Below are positions 11,493 through 23,500 of a DNA stretch of 64,000 nt, piece by piece (position 1 is the first letter of the stretch; each line of letters starts with the position of its first letter). The position numbers and the translations under genes were made by a program. This DNA is from Leptodontidium sp. MPI-SDFR-AT-0119 (lineage: Eukaryota > Ascomycota > Leotiomycetes > Helotiales > Leptodontidiaceae). The DNA lies in contig JAHLEZ010000012.1 of the NCBI GenBank assembly GCA_020726505.1, forward strand, positions 310,001 through 374,000. The letters run 5' to 3'. The notes under the pieces were generated by a model that worked only from the letters and a program-made list of their open reading frames with translations, searched no databases and was not told where the DNA came from.

Positions 11493-11534
11493 TACGTAAG
11501 GTTGGTAGACGCTGGATGGATTGTTGGCTTAGAG

Positions 11535-11599
11535 CTCGCTCGCTCACTCACTCACTCACTCACTCACTCACTCACTCACTCACTCACTCGCTCGCTCAC
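11535..11599. repeat. (CTCA)n microsatellite
   Basis: About sixteen units of CTCA with CTCG variants at both edges. It lies about 45 bp from the TAGG tract in the same promoter region. Confidence 0.95.
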
Positions 11600-12085
11600 T
11601 CCCTCTCCCCTCGTCCACTCCACCTCCACCCACCAGGGAGCGGAGCATGGATATGCCAGGCCGGCCATGGCCACCTGCCAGTCACGCGGGCGCTGAAGGG
11701 AGGGAGGGGTCTGCACAGTACCCGCCCGGCAACAGGACAGGGGCCACGCTCACGCTCGACGGCCACGGCCACCTCCTTCCGCGGACCGACAGCAACTATT
11801 CATTCGCCGCCTCGTCTTTGTCCAAAGCAACCGAAAGAAAGTCTGAATAGTTCTCAATACTTACTTCAACTTCGATATCTAGATACCGGTGCGCAACCAA
11901 CCAGCCAGCTAGCCAGCCAGCCAAGAATCGCAACACCACAACCACACTGCACTACACACGCGCCCCAAGTTCCCAGTTCAGCAACAACAATCTTTGTCGC
12001 AAACAACCCCGCGACTCCTACATCCATCCATCGAAACAGATCCTCCCATCGTCAGTTCGCCCCCTCCTGAAGACCCATACCAGCC

Positions 12086-12763
12086 ATGGCCTCTCCAGCA
12101 TCCAGCGTCGGCGACGAGCCCAAGAAGAACATGGAGCAAATCACTTTCAGATTCTGCAGCGAATGGTAATACAGCCCCCCTCCCTGATATCTTCAACAGC
12201 ATACTAACAGACGCGCAGTTCTAACATGCTGTATCCCAAAGAAGATCCCCATACCCACCGCCTACAATTTGCCTGCCGAACCTGCCAATATTCCGAGGAA
12301 GCAACCTCGTCCTGTGTGTTCCGAAACATCCTCAACAACGCCGTCGGTGAGACTGCTGGTGTGACTCAAGACGTTGGATCGGATCCGACTGTGGGTTTAA
12401 CTCTCTGTTTGTTATGTGGCTCGGTGGTCATTTGTGAAGGAAGGACAGTTGAAGGTGCTCCAGTGGATGAAGAGCACTAGGGGTTGAGGAGACTATGTGG
12501 TGGCGGTGGAAGACTGGACTTTCTGTTGCACTCGGAATCTCAGTGACTTCTGCTAACGTGGTTATCCCTTTCTAGCTTCCTCGCTCCAACAAGGCTTGCC
12601 CCAAGTGCAAGACGGAGGATGCAGTCTTCTTCCAGTCTCAACAGAGATCGGCGGAAACTGGAATGGTAAGTATTTTCGCTCACAGAAAGATCATGCGCCT
12701 GAGCTAACTATCGAACAGAAACTCTTCTACGTGTGCTGCGGTTGCGGTCACATTTTCTCATGA
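12086..12763 (+). CDS. rpb9: RNA polymerase II subunit RPB9
   Basis: Small zinc-ribbon subunit of RNA polymerase II, involved in start-site choice, elongation and proofreading. Exons: 12086-12165, 12219-12390, 12576-12665, 12719-12763 (introns 53, 185 and 53 nt), 128 aa. The N-terminal ribbon reads FRFCSECSNMLYPKED and later CRTCQYSEEA. The linker GETAGVTQDVGSDPTLPRS is nearly invariant in the family. The C-terminal ribbon has CPKCKTEDAVFFQSQQR and YVCCGCGHIFS, ending on TGA as in other ascomycetes. All four cysteine pairs are present and each junction keeps phase. Confidence 0.97.
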
Positions 12764-12983
12764 TACCCCGGATTCGATTCGTAGATTACATTCATATGGT
12801 GGATTTTTGGAGTTTGGGACCCGGCGTACTTAGACAAAATGGTTATGGAGTTGGCTATATCTCCGGGGGAGTAGATAGCAAGGGGGGGGATGTTTATACA
12901 TTTTTCAATCAAAGACCGAAGTCTGAACGCCGTTCTCCTTCCTTATGCTACATGTTTCCGTGACCTCTCTCCTCCATTTGGTC

Positions 12984-13544
12984 CTACAAATGCATTGGGG
13001 CCAAAGACAGAATCTTCGTCCACTTCATCTTCCTCAATTCCACACCTACAACGCCTATTTCTTTGTCAGTCCAGATCCATGAAAACCGGACATGAAGACT
13101 CACCGTTCAATCTGGTCCCTATTGGCTCTCCGGCCTTGTTGATCAACACACAAGCATTGTCGTCGAACTTCACCACACTCCCATCTGGCCTCTGCAGCTT
13201 CTTCGCTGTCCTAACCACAACCGCATGTCTGATATCTCCTCTCCGAACCTTGTTGGCTGCTGATGTTGAGACGCTTGCTCCGGGTCCAGACTCCGAGAAG
13301 TTTCGCTGCTTCTGTACAACGACAATTACTCGATCGCCTTGTCATTCCATGAGCCATGCTTCCATTTCCACAGAGTAATTGACAATATACCAATCTTTGC
13401 GTGCCGTTTCATTCGCATGACCTTTACACATTCCACCACGGCTGCCCCCGAATTGTCGATGCAATTCATCATTGTCTGGTAGAGAGGTCAGCTCAATACT
13501 GGCGGCGTGTGTGTGGTGCAGATGCTTGCCTTTAATTGAATCAT
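12984..13544 (-). CDS. MRPL38: Mitochondrial large-subunit ribosomal protein uL14m
   Basis: Mitochondrial homologue of bacterial L14, a 23S rRNA-binding protein at the subunit interface. Exons on the minus strand: 13544-13530, 13475-13391, 13337-13104, 13054-12984 (introns 54, 53 and 49 nt), 134 aa. The product starts MIQLK, then [49 protein letters not shown] and [19 protein letters not shown], and ends ILSLAPMHL. These match the L14 signature. The first intron starts with GCAAGC instead of GT (a GC-AG intron); no GT donor fits there because exon 1 must supply MIQLK. It converges on RPB9 with 220 bp between stops. Confidence 0.93.
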
Positions 13545-14243
13545 CTTGAGATTATGCCACAGCTGCAGAATGTGACGACGCCGGTACAGAGCAGTGTAGC
13601 TTCATTCAACTTTTGGAATCGCGGTCTCGTCCCATCCTCTGCTGCCGATGCCATTTGCGTGCATGGATAATTTTGGCCGGGGGATCTAGCCTTGTGGTGC
13701 CTGGCGAGTCAGGCTGCCGAAACAAATGAATGGCGCAGTGCAGTTTCGCGGGCTGTCAACATTCGCTTTCCTCCCTCCCTCTCTTACCTCACTCACTTAC
13801 TATTGTCCATGAACACTTCAGCTTGTTATTGTAATTGTCGGTCGTATTGTTAGACCTTAACTGGATCTGACCTTTTAACCAGCCCGGAATTTCTTTTTAC
13901 TTATTGATTTCTTAGCCAGTTTTACTCGTCGCTATTTTCCCCCAAACCCATGCAGCGTCGATCGACCCCTGGCAACGGAGTATTGACTGATGAGCTGAGA
14001 AAAGGAGATCTAACAACCAGCTTAAGAACTACCTTTCTACAAGGCTACAGGCGCCGCCTTGTGTAGACTGGAAACCTCTGGACTTCCTCTTTCTCGAGTT
14101 CACTTTTTCTTGCGCTCAAGTCACTCCTTCACGTCTCTTAATACCGCGGCTCTTCTACTTCTACACCCACGGCTCCTCCAGCAAACCAACACCCACTGTT
14201 CGACGTGTCGCATGAACCAAAACACCAGATATCCAGTGTCGCG
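13545..14243. promoter_or_regulatory. Divergent uL14m / SET9 intergenic region
   Basis: About 0.7 kb between start codons. No gene is visible. Pyrimidine-rich stretches occur around 13770-13800, as is common upstream of fungal transcription starts. Confidence 0.5.
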
Positions 14244-16340
14244 ATGCCTTCCCAGCCAACCTCGCCCAAGAAGCAGCGTCTTACGCTTGCACAATTGACT
14301 GCCTACGACGACATCTTGACAGACGCTCTTGTGGACCATGTCAGCCCCCCCCCCCCCCCTTGCTCCCTTGACTTCATGTTACTGACTCCTATAGGTATAC
14401 TTCTGGACCAAGATTCGGAAAAACAAGAACGCCTACCACTCTTCCCGCGGTATCACAGAAGAAGCTGTCACCGACATCCTCCAGAAGTGCGTGATTGTCG
14501 AGAAAGATGCCGCGAAAGCCGAGGCCAAGATTCTGGAGTTACCTGGGCTCAAGAAGTTCTCGCAAAATCTGAAGACGGACAAGGAGAGGGACGACTTTCG
14601 GCGGCACTTGCGGAAATATGTGGATATCTATTTGCCGGACTGTCCCTTCGAAGTGTCGAGCACCAACAGGTACACAATTGATACACATGAAGCGGCTGTT
14701 ACCGCGCGAAGATACATTAAGAAGGGGGAGGTTGTGAAATATCTGTGTGGGATTCAAGTCATCATGACCGAGGAGGAGGAAGAGTTGATTAAGTCAAGTC
14801 GTCGGGATTTCAGTATCGTCGTTTCCAGTCGGAATAAGACGGCATCCTTATTCCTTGGACCAGCACGATTTGCCAACCACGATTGCGGTGCGAACGCCCG
14901 ACTCAAGACATCTGGAGCTGCAGGAATGGAAATCCTTGCTGTTACTGATATTGAGATTGGGGATGAGATTACTGTGTCATACGGTAGGTCATGCTGGTGA
15001 TCTAAGATGCATGCAGGAACCGTTTTACTAACTGAAAATCAGGCGAGAACTACTTTGGAGAAGACAACTGCGAATGCCTGTGCCAGACATGTGAAAATGA
15101 GGGCCTAAATGGCTGGGCTCGAGGACAAATCGATGACGATAAGACTCTCGTGGTTCAGCGTTCTATCGAGGAGGAAACTGGAGGCGGTCGCACTCTGCGT
15201 CGACGCAGGAGACGAGAATCCACAGTCTCGTCGAGAGATGAATCCATGACCCCAGAGATCAACATCCGGCCATTCGTGTCAAAAGCAACTCCCAGGTCGC
15301 TATCACGATTCAAGAACCTCGAATCGCCCCTTGGAAAATCGCCCTCCGTCGAGCCAAGCGTGTCTCCCTTGAAACGTAAGCGAACAGAAGGTTTGTCGCC
15401 ATCACCGTCCAAGAAATCCAAGAAGGCTCGTTACAAGCTCCCAAAGAAATCCGAGCCATCCAGCCTAAGCATCTCGACTTGCGTGAGTACAAATCCCTCG
15501 CCGCCCAGCTCCACTGCTGGGTCTAGACGAGGTAGTGCTTCCCCCTCAGGGACCGACAACCAAACGAGTACCGACGCCACTTCTGTTGACGAGGATACAA
15601 TTATTGTTGAACAACCCCCTCCAAGAATAATCAGCCCTGCCGTGTCAAGGTTGCGCAAAATAAAAGCCAGCAAGCAACCCCTCTTGGAGCAAGCCAAATC
15701 AGGCGAGCCCATCCTCGTTGGTGCATCGACTAGCTTAGAGCATCCAGTCCTACAGGACGACAGCTCAAGTTCGTCAGCTCTCTCAGACCTGGCTAGTGAA
15801 ATTTTCGAAGAGGAACATAGAGCTCTGGAGAAAAAAGACGTTTCCAAGAAGACCAGAGGAGGTAGCAAGAAGCGAAAAGCACCAGAACCGGACTCGGGCG
15901 ACGAAGATGAAGAGGGTGATGAGCCACCTCCAGTCCGGACTCGAGGCGACTATATGCTCACGCCACGACTTCTTGCCGAGCCAACATCAGCTTGGATCAC
16001 TTGCAAGATATGTGAAGAGTCATTTGTACAGCCAAACGCATACTTTACCCGCTCTTCCTGCCCACGGTGCGAGCGTCACAGCAAACTGTACGGCTACATG
16101 TGGCCCAAGACTGACAAAGACGGCAAGAACGACACCGAGGAACGAGTTCTGGATCATCGAACTGTCCATCGATTCATCAAACCTCAGGAAGAGAAAGCAA
16201 TCCGCAAGAAAAATCGAAGCACAACAGAGAGTCAAGTGGTGTCTCGAGACGTTAGCGAAGTCGTACAGCCAGAGGCTGTAGTCCAAAATGGAAAGGGGAA
16301 GAATAAACCACGGAGGAAGAGAGCTAGATCCACGATGTAA
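14244..16340 (+). CDS. set9: Histone H4-K20 methyltransferase SET9 (SUV420 family)
   Basis: Nuclear enzyme that methylates lysine 20 of histone H4. Exons: 14244-14339, 14395-14983, 15043-16340 (introns 55 and 59 nt), 660 aa. The N-terminal helical domain has [20 protein letters not shown]. The SET domain follows (roughly residues 145-265): [17 protein letters not shown], then [19 protein letters not shown] with the NHDC cofactor motif, then [20 protein letters not shown] leading into the Cys cluster CECLCQTC. A long Ser/Lys-rich disordered tail is followed by a C-terminal zinc-finger-like element, [10 protein letters not shown] and [18 protein letters not shown], typical of fungal SET9. Intron 1 contains a run of about 14 C residues right after the donor. 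Confidence 0.95.
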
Positions 16341-16863
16341 GGAGAAAGCTGTGGCTTGGTACATAGAATTTTGGAATGTTATTTTGAGCGAGCATGTGTA
16401 CATGAGGTGGCGTTTGGAGGCATTCAACGGAGCGGGCGGCATTGGCATGGGCAAGCACTGTATCAACACAGGACCGTTTTGTACCAGTAGGTATTACATT
16501 TGAGGTGGATTTTTAGGACCCGAGGGGTGTATGATAGTTCTAGTGGATGAATAGCCTTTCGGACGTGGCTAATAGAGAACTTGCCTTTGATATACTTGTC
16601 TCTTTACTTCTGAATTCTAGTAACTGCTGGTTTAACTTGATGCTGTGTCACTGCAGTTGTGCTACACTGTCTTCAGTAAGACCCTGGCCTGGACTGAGCT
16701 GCGCTGCCAAGGGCACTTAGCGGGCTGGCGGGGTCAAGTTTAGCGAGCGGGCTGCGGGGTGGCAGCGCAGCTTCCAAGCCCGCAGCGTCATCATAACTTT
16801 TTCCATTCAGAAGTCCAAGCAAGCCTCACAACGAACAACATTCATTCTACCCGTCAACCAACA

Positions 16864-17859
16864 ATGTCTTTCCAAAAACACCTCGACGGGCTCCTGAATA
16901 AGGGCAAAGCCAAATTCAAAGAATTTACAGACCAGAACCACGCTCCAAACCAACAGCAAAATCAATACCCAAACCAATATCAACAACCAAATCCGTACCC
17001 AAACCAATATCAACAGCCTCCCCAGAACTACGGACCCCCACCAGTCCCCTACGGCTCAAGACCAGGCGGTCCCTCACAACAACCCGTAAGACCTTACTGG
17101 CAAGCAGCCTTCAACCCATCAACACCCGTCTCGCATATCTTCGAGCAAGAAACAGGTGCCCATGGCTGGGGCAACAACGAGTCCCAGAACTACACCTCCG
17201 ACCCACGCAACTCCTTCTTCACACCCGACGGCAAACTCGTCCTACGAGGTATCGTACAGACCTCCGCGCCGGACAACAAATACACCAGCGCGCGGCTCGT
17301 CAGCCACCAGAAACTCGACCGGCAACGAGGATGTCTGACAGCCGTGCTATCCGCGCCGTGCGCCGCCGGGATCTGGCCTGCGTTCTGGCTGCTTCCCTCA
17401 AAACCATTCACTTGGCCTACTGATGGGGAGGTCGATATCTTCGAATCTTGGAATGGGGATAGTGTCAATCATTCTTGTTTGCACTGGGGACATTTCAATG
17501 GCGAGGATTGGAATAAACATCGTGTTGTCGATACGCCCATCCCTTCCATGGCGCACCAACCGCAAGTCATGGCATTTGCGTGGGATCAGCCGGAGAATGG
17601 ACAAGGTGGACGGGCTGTGTGGTATATCAATGGGGGTGTGGTTATGAAGGCGGATATCCCCCCCGGAACGCGCAGGATCAGTGATTGGAACATTATCCTG
17701 AATGTGGCGATGGGTGGGAATGTTTGTGGTGGGAGACTGCCTGGGGATGGGACGTATGATTTTGTGGTCCATGAGTTGAAGTTGTTGGATGAGCCAATAG
17801 GGGGTTGGAATCAGTTTGGTATGGATTGGCAGAATGGAAGGGAGGGGAAGACGATGTGA
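16864..17859 (+). CDS. GH16-family glycoside hydrolase-like protein without signal peptide
   Basis: Single-exon gene of 331 aa. An upstream in-frame Met at 16759 exists, but the context at 16864 (ACAATGTCT) and the conserved-looking amphipathic start MSFQKHLDGLLNKGKAKFKE favour the shorter form. Residues 25-75 are Gln/Asn/Pro/Tyr-rich with imperfect NQYQQPNPYP units. The rest is a GH16 beta-jelly-roll: TSARLVSHQKL, GIWPAFWLLPS, then GEVDIFESWNGD with the catalytic E189, D191 and E194 (ExDxxE), and WNIILNVAMGGN near the C-terminus. GH16 enzymes cut or transfer beta-1,3/1,4-glucans, normally outside the cell, but no secretion signal is visible here. Catalytic residues are intact, so activity is possible; location and substrate are open. 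Confidence 0.85.
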   Translation: MSFQKHLDGLLNKGKAKFKEFTDQNHAPNQQQNQYPNQYQQPNPYPNQYQQPPQNYGPPPVPYGSRPGGPSQQPVRPYWQAAFNPSTPVSHIFEQETGAHGWGNNESQNYTSDPRNSFFTPDGKLVLRGIVQTSAPDNKYTSARLVSHQKLDRQRGCLTAVLSAPCAAGIWPAFWLLPSKPFTWPTDGEVDIFESWNGDSVNHSCLHWGHFNGEDWNKHRVVDTPIPSMAHQPQVMAFAWDQPENGQGGRAVWYINGGVVMKADIPPGTRRISDWNIILNVAMGGNVCGGRLPGDGTYDFVVHELKLLDEPIGGWNQFGMDWQNGREGKTM

Positions 17860-19825
17860 TTGTGGTTTAGTTATGACTGATGAGTATGAGAACGATTTAT
17901 AAACGAGAAAAGGCCTGGGAGTTCATGACAAAATATCATTTAGACCGCGTGGATTTATACATCACGAAGATTGAATTCTTTTCGATGACGGAGCGGAGTA
18001 GATAGTATTGTGGTGGCAATTTTTGACAACATGAAAAATCTAAGTATCATACCTTTTCTTTGTTCCGACCTTTCCCCTCCCAGTTCCACAAATCAGGAAT
18101 CTGCAGCTTTACTCACTCAAAGTCCCTACTCGAGAATACTAGTATCACCACCACGATTCTGCCACCAAATCCTCACTCTCCACCAGGTGTGCCACAAATT
18201 TCAAGTAGAGAATCGGTCACAGAGACTTGACGCCTAGTCTGCGGAACGGGCGAGACATAATATGCAGGGGCGAAAGGATTCAAGTAGAGGATTGAGCGAA
18301 CAATTATCGTAGCAGAAGAGGAGTACTCTATTCGCGAATACCGTCCATTTGGGTGTGGTATGAGTGGTGGAGATCACAGCAGAGGCGCCGAATTGCCTGC
18401 TCTGTAGATAGCACGCTCATGTCAGGAATACCCAGGTATTACATCAAGCCTTGATGTACCCTGGTAGGATTTATGTGTCACAGTTCCCGCACGATTGTTA
18501 ATATCATGCGAACTTCAGAAACAGAGTGCATGAGTTTTAATTTTCGCAGAGCTGCTACCAGCCTTGCACACCAAAACCGCATGAATCATGAACACAGGTG
18601 CCAGAAACGTGAGATGTGAGTAAAAAGGCAGGAGTGCACATGGATGATTGTAGAGAGTGAGTTGAATTGAAACCGACAGAGGAACGAACACATTTGAAAC
18701 GATAACCCGGGAATGGCACTGCCTTGTGTGCCCGAACCAATTGACGCGGAGTTAATTGCTACTAACTGAAGTGTGCCCTCCCGTGCCAAAAACTCGGAAT
18801 AACCTCGTCGCTTAAACTCATCGGCGTAAACAAACACAACGCCCCAAAAGTTCAACTCCGGAATGGGGATCGAAAGAAAAAAATATTCCATACACCAAAA
18901 TGGCAAAACTTTATGCTCGCTGAGCTGCTTCTGCAGATTTGTTGAGCAGGGCGTAAAGCCAAAGGGCGGACCTTTTCAATCGTGACCTTGAATTTGGGAG
19001 TGCTACTACCACTTCTTCCTAACTCGGAACGTAAGCCAACTTGTTTCGAGAAATTGGGATGCATGTTGACATGATCACTGTGACTCTAAGTCCACTACGC
19101 TGATTGTCATTTAATTGCGTGTTTGGTTAGACATAGGTGATAGGGATTTGCGCGGCAGGAAGTTCAGGGTGGTGGTTTCGAAGCGAGGTCCAGCCGCATT
19201 TTCATTTTCTTCGCGTTCCGGTTATCTTCGACGCGTCGTTCTGTATCTTGAGAATCAGTCAATCGTATGTCTCCTGTGTTCGGAAAGTGAATGTCAACAA
19301 TGAGCTAACTTGTCAACCAGCAACACTGTCGGATGCAGTCAGGGTACCTCTCGATGGGGCTGATAGGAGTCATTAAGAAAGACAATCATGGGACCACCCC
19401 TAATATGATTTTTATGTGCTCAATCATAGCTACGTACTCCCTGTCAACATCGTCTCTCGAGCTGAGGGAATGTACCAGGTCTTTGTTTCTGCAGGATCGG
19501 CCATCTTCGAGTGGATGCTTTGCTGGGCACAGTACTTCGGGATTCAGAACGAAAGGCCATGAAGGTATTCAAAGACCGCCAAATGTATCAAAGATGAGGC
19601 AGCAGTTATCAGGAAAGAATTAAACCTATCAGTTTTAAGCATTAACATTTCAGATGCAATAATTTCCGTGAGCAGCTGTCTGCCTCAGGGTACTCAAACA
19701 GGTCAGGACTTGTAGTTGTTCTCTACGTTAAGTCGTCTATCCGTCCTTTCACGTCTCCTATCTTCGCTGAGAATCTTTCTATGTCTTGGCCACCTCCGTT
19801 TTGCCAGTGGCTCTCTTCTGCCATC
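17860..19825. other. Intergenic, no supported gene
   Basis: Nearly 2 kb downstream of the GH16 gene and downstream of the next, minus-strand gene. Only short open frames with unremarkable composition occur. No repeats, tRNA or protein motifs are apparent to me. Confidence 0.5.
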
Positions 19826-20556
19826 TCAAGCCTTGACAGCCTCAGGCTTCTTGACACTGCTCGTGAGCGATTCCTCAGACACAACACTCTTCCAATCGAC
19901 CTCTGTATCATTCTCCTTCTCCTTCGCATCAACGGTATACGGCCCAGCACCGTACGCGTAGGGCGGTGCCGCTCCAGCCCTTGCCAATTTCTTCATGCGT
20001 CTGTTCTCTATAATGTTGAGCAGAACCAGCAAGAGTTGAATAAGGCTGGAGCAATTATCAGTATAACCAAAACACGACCTTCTCATTGAGATTCTTACAC
20101 TGAAATAAGCAAGAAACTTCCACCAGCAATCTCCTCGTTCAGCCAAGGTCCGTTGTCGTACTGCTTGTACATCCCATTGCTCAAGTAGTTCGCGGTATCA
20201 TGACGGAGTCCGATAGCTCCCATAGCGGTAAGGACGAATGCCACGAACAAGTCCCCGAGTGCAAATAAGAGTGGTCGAGTGAAAGCAGCAGTTGCAAGTG
20301 CCATGATATTCCAGAGAATAGAAGCAGCGGCCTATTGGTTCGGTCAGAATGTCCGATGTCATGCATTTCTTGATGAATAGGAAAGGCGACTTACACCTCC
20401 AATTGGTAGTGCAGTAAGTCCTGTTCTGCTGCCAGGAAATCGCTCATCCGTCACTCTTGCGAAGATGATCACATAGAGAGCGAGTCCAGCGCCAGCAAAT
20501 ATACCAGCACAGACTCGCAGTGCGAGAATGATGGATCTCAGTGGGGTAGTTGCCAT
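19826..20556 (-). CDS. Small four-helix membrane protein, function unknown
   Basis: Exons on the minus strand: 20556-20395, 20331-20099, 20045-19826 (introns 63 and 53 nt), 204 aa with all junctions in phase. Four hydrophobic segments are visible: SIILALRVCAGIFAGAGLAL, then AAASILWNIMALATAAF, then LLFALGDLFVAFVLTAMGAI, and after a hydrophilic loop (YLSNGMYKQYDNGPWLN) the segment LIQLLLVLLNII. A basic patch NRRMKKLARAG and a polar, acidic C-terminal tail follow. The layout resembles MARVEL-type fungal membrane proteins, but I recognise no diagnostic motif and assign no function. Confidence 0.75.
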
Positions 20557-23500
20557 TGTGTTAACTTCTGAATAGTTGATGAGAGGTGTGAAGACAAATA
20601 TTCAAACATTCAACAACGTTCTGATACAATATGACGGATTCCGAGGGATATGATGTGAGAAATACAAACGTTCAAAGTGGTTTGTTCCTAGATGCGGGGT
20701 TACTTCCCGTCTTCGGTGAATCCTACCTCGTATTTACAATGCGTGGTGATGCGTCAGCCTCTTCGAGTCTTGGTATCGCTAAAGCCCAACTACCACCAAT
20801 ACATGAGCTTTCATGCCAACGATTCGTCAAAGCAGGTCATGATACGAGGGGAAGCTTTATTATGAAACGGAGCTAATCAGAAACAGGTGCTTGTACAGAT
20901 AAATAGGCTATGTGGATGGCAGATCTGCCCAGGAACGAGAAACCTTCCTGGCGCTAGCGACAGCAACATTCTCGACTGCGCCTCCACACCCTGCTTTATA
21001 CGAACGTCAACACATCGTCCGACGGTTTAGGTGATAATGTTGAAATTTCTCCACACTCGTGATGGCGCTCAATACAACTGGTTAGCCCATTGAGAGGATG
21101 CATCCAATTCGGGCTGCTAGTATTCAAGTTCGGAAGGTGTCGACTTTAAGTACCGGAAATATGGCGAATACTCCCCCATGGCAGACCGTTGCCTTTTGGT
21201 ATACTTCCTATACTGTTCCTCGAGTAGGTAGGTTATCATCCTTCTTGATGTTGGAAGCACAAAGGTAGTATTAGTTTCCAATGCTCGCACCTACTCCGCC
21301 GGCTACGACCCAAATTTACCACTCAGCCCTGCAGCTTTCGTGAAGCTAGACGGTACAACTCACCAAAATATCGGGGATGGAAATTTCCGACTACAGTAGT
21401 GACTTGGTGCTTTTGTGGGCGCGAAACTGCTACTGGTCAGCTGGTTGCAGCGAAAACAGGTGGAGGTCTAACACAAACGCATTTGTACCGATCATGCCAC
21501 CAAGAAGCTGCGTGGATCAGTTCTTCTGCGTATATTCACGGTCAAATCACCCACTTGTCCAGAAGCAGACTGACACCCGCACTACAGCTACATTTTTAAC
21601 TAGGCTCCTAACACTGGTACCCAGCCAGGAGCCAAACAGGAGTCTTCATCTAGTCAGAGCTGCAGCAAAGGTACGAGGACGTGTACCCACCCACACGTTA
21701 AATACCGTTACCACGAGGAAGAGTGCAAGTCACCAGTCATGACTTTATATAGTATCGGCTAGAGGGTGGCGATTTTAGTAGCACTTATAGCGCTTGAAGA
21801 GCAGGCATTTTCTAACACCAACTTAGACAATCATAGTGTAGGATCGCAATTAATCTAGAGAGACTTTGATTGGCAATCGGTAGTGCGAAGCAGCAAAACC
21901 AAACTGGAATTATGGTACAGTTCAGCCCATAGTGATAGCGTACCGCTTGAAGGAGAGAGGTTAGAAGTTTAATGAAGGATCCGATAACGCCAGAAAGGAA
22001 GAATATCCAGTCATTGTCAAAGTTAGTAAGTCGTAATGGCTATTGGGGGGTGGCTCGGGAGGGCAGGGCAGGGTTTTCACTGGCAATGGAAAGTGTGATG
22101 AGCTGGTGACCACTTTGGACTGTTGCTCATAACACCCCAAATTCAGAGAAGTCGGGTAGAACGTAAATATTCTACCTCGGAATGGGACCATAACACAGCG
22201 ACTCACATGGTCATTGTGAAGATGGTACAGAGACCTCATCCAGAGTCCACCTGAGTTCACACTTGTTTATCGAGGCGAGCATATAACTTCGCGCATACCT
22301 GGGATTCTAGCCGTAAAATCGGCCTGTCATTACATAAAAGTAGTGGCGAATTCTCAAGCAGTGCGTAGTGGACTGTCTCGGGCAGATTCGATGTTGCCGT
22401 GACGAAGATGGTGTCAAATTGGAGCCACTTGGTCATTCATTACCACTCCAACTAGCAAATTCGCTACAGTATTCTTCAAGGCCAACAAAACATGACCTGT
22501 CGTCGCAATTTGAAGGCCATGATGAGTGGGTATAATCATGGCTCGCTACGGACACCCATACTTGGCAGCTTTGGCGCCCGGGGTCGAAGGTTTCGACAGA
22601 AAAAAAATGTGCCAATCTCTACTCTACAATCATTATTGCTGGTATTGTTTGCGCAGGTGCTTCTCCAACAAAGCACCAAAGGCGGTGTTGCGGACAGGAA
22701 GATCCTGCTTTAGAACAAGCGAGCCTGTTTTCGCTTGGAAACTGGGGACCTGTTTATTTTACTCGCGACTTTCACCCGAATGAGGAATTCAATAATAGAC
22801 AGGGGAGTTGAGACGATTTGAACTCCTTTGCCCCAGAACTGGACCCAGAACTGGATTTCCATTACGAGACAAGATACTGTTAATCTGAACCACCTCCTAA
22901 CATGACACTCGCTTGTAAGCCTGACTCGCAACGACCGCCTGGAGACTTGGGATGGCACCTTCGGCGCCGCAACACCAGGTAGTCTTCTCGGAATAGAAAT
23001 GTACTGTACGGGTCGGAGGCCAGATGATACGCGCACTCGCATCAGCCATCGCAGAAAGACTAACATGGAATATGTGCTCAAACGGCAATGTTCTTGAACT
23101 CAAGATTAGATTGGGAAGTGCCCGAAGTTTCCAAGACCCAGGTGGATCCATGAATGCACCTTCTTGATCGTACAGAGCCAATACGAGATGAACAAATACG
23201 GAAGCCCTGAAAGACCGAGATTCTATGAGTTGATATTTGGGCGTATGTGTTCATGATACGAAAGGAGAGTATGATGGGGTTATCCTGATATCCGTCCTTG
23301 ATGGGGATTCAGCAACTTGAAGGGAGTTGTGCCATGTGTTTGACTTTGCGAGGCTGCTCAACTTGGAGGTCTAGCATAAGTGAGCTGGCCTGAAGACAAA
23401 ATTTGGAGAAGGCAACGCAATAGGATTTCGATTATTCGATTCTGGATAATTAGAACACATAGATCTATGTTTGATCTCGTCGGGACAATCGAGACAATCA

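Larger units (their letters stand above)
11302..12085. promoter_or_regulatory. Divergent ess1 / RPB9 intergenic region with microsatellites
   Basis: About 0.78 kb between the two start codons. It holds a (TAGG)n tract at about 11445-11492 and a (CTCA)n tract at about 11535-11599, both in the space shared by the two promoters. Open frames across these tracts are low-complexity only and I do not call them genes. Confidence 0.6.

Noticed and set aside
11516..12070. 184-codon plus-strand open frame across the CTCA tract
   Set aside because: The frame is open only because of the simple repeat; composition is low-complexity and it runs into the RPB9 leader.
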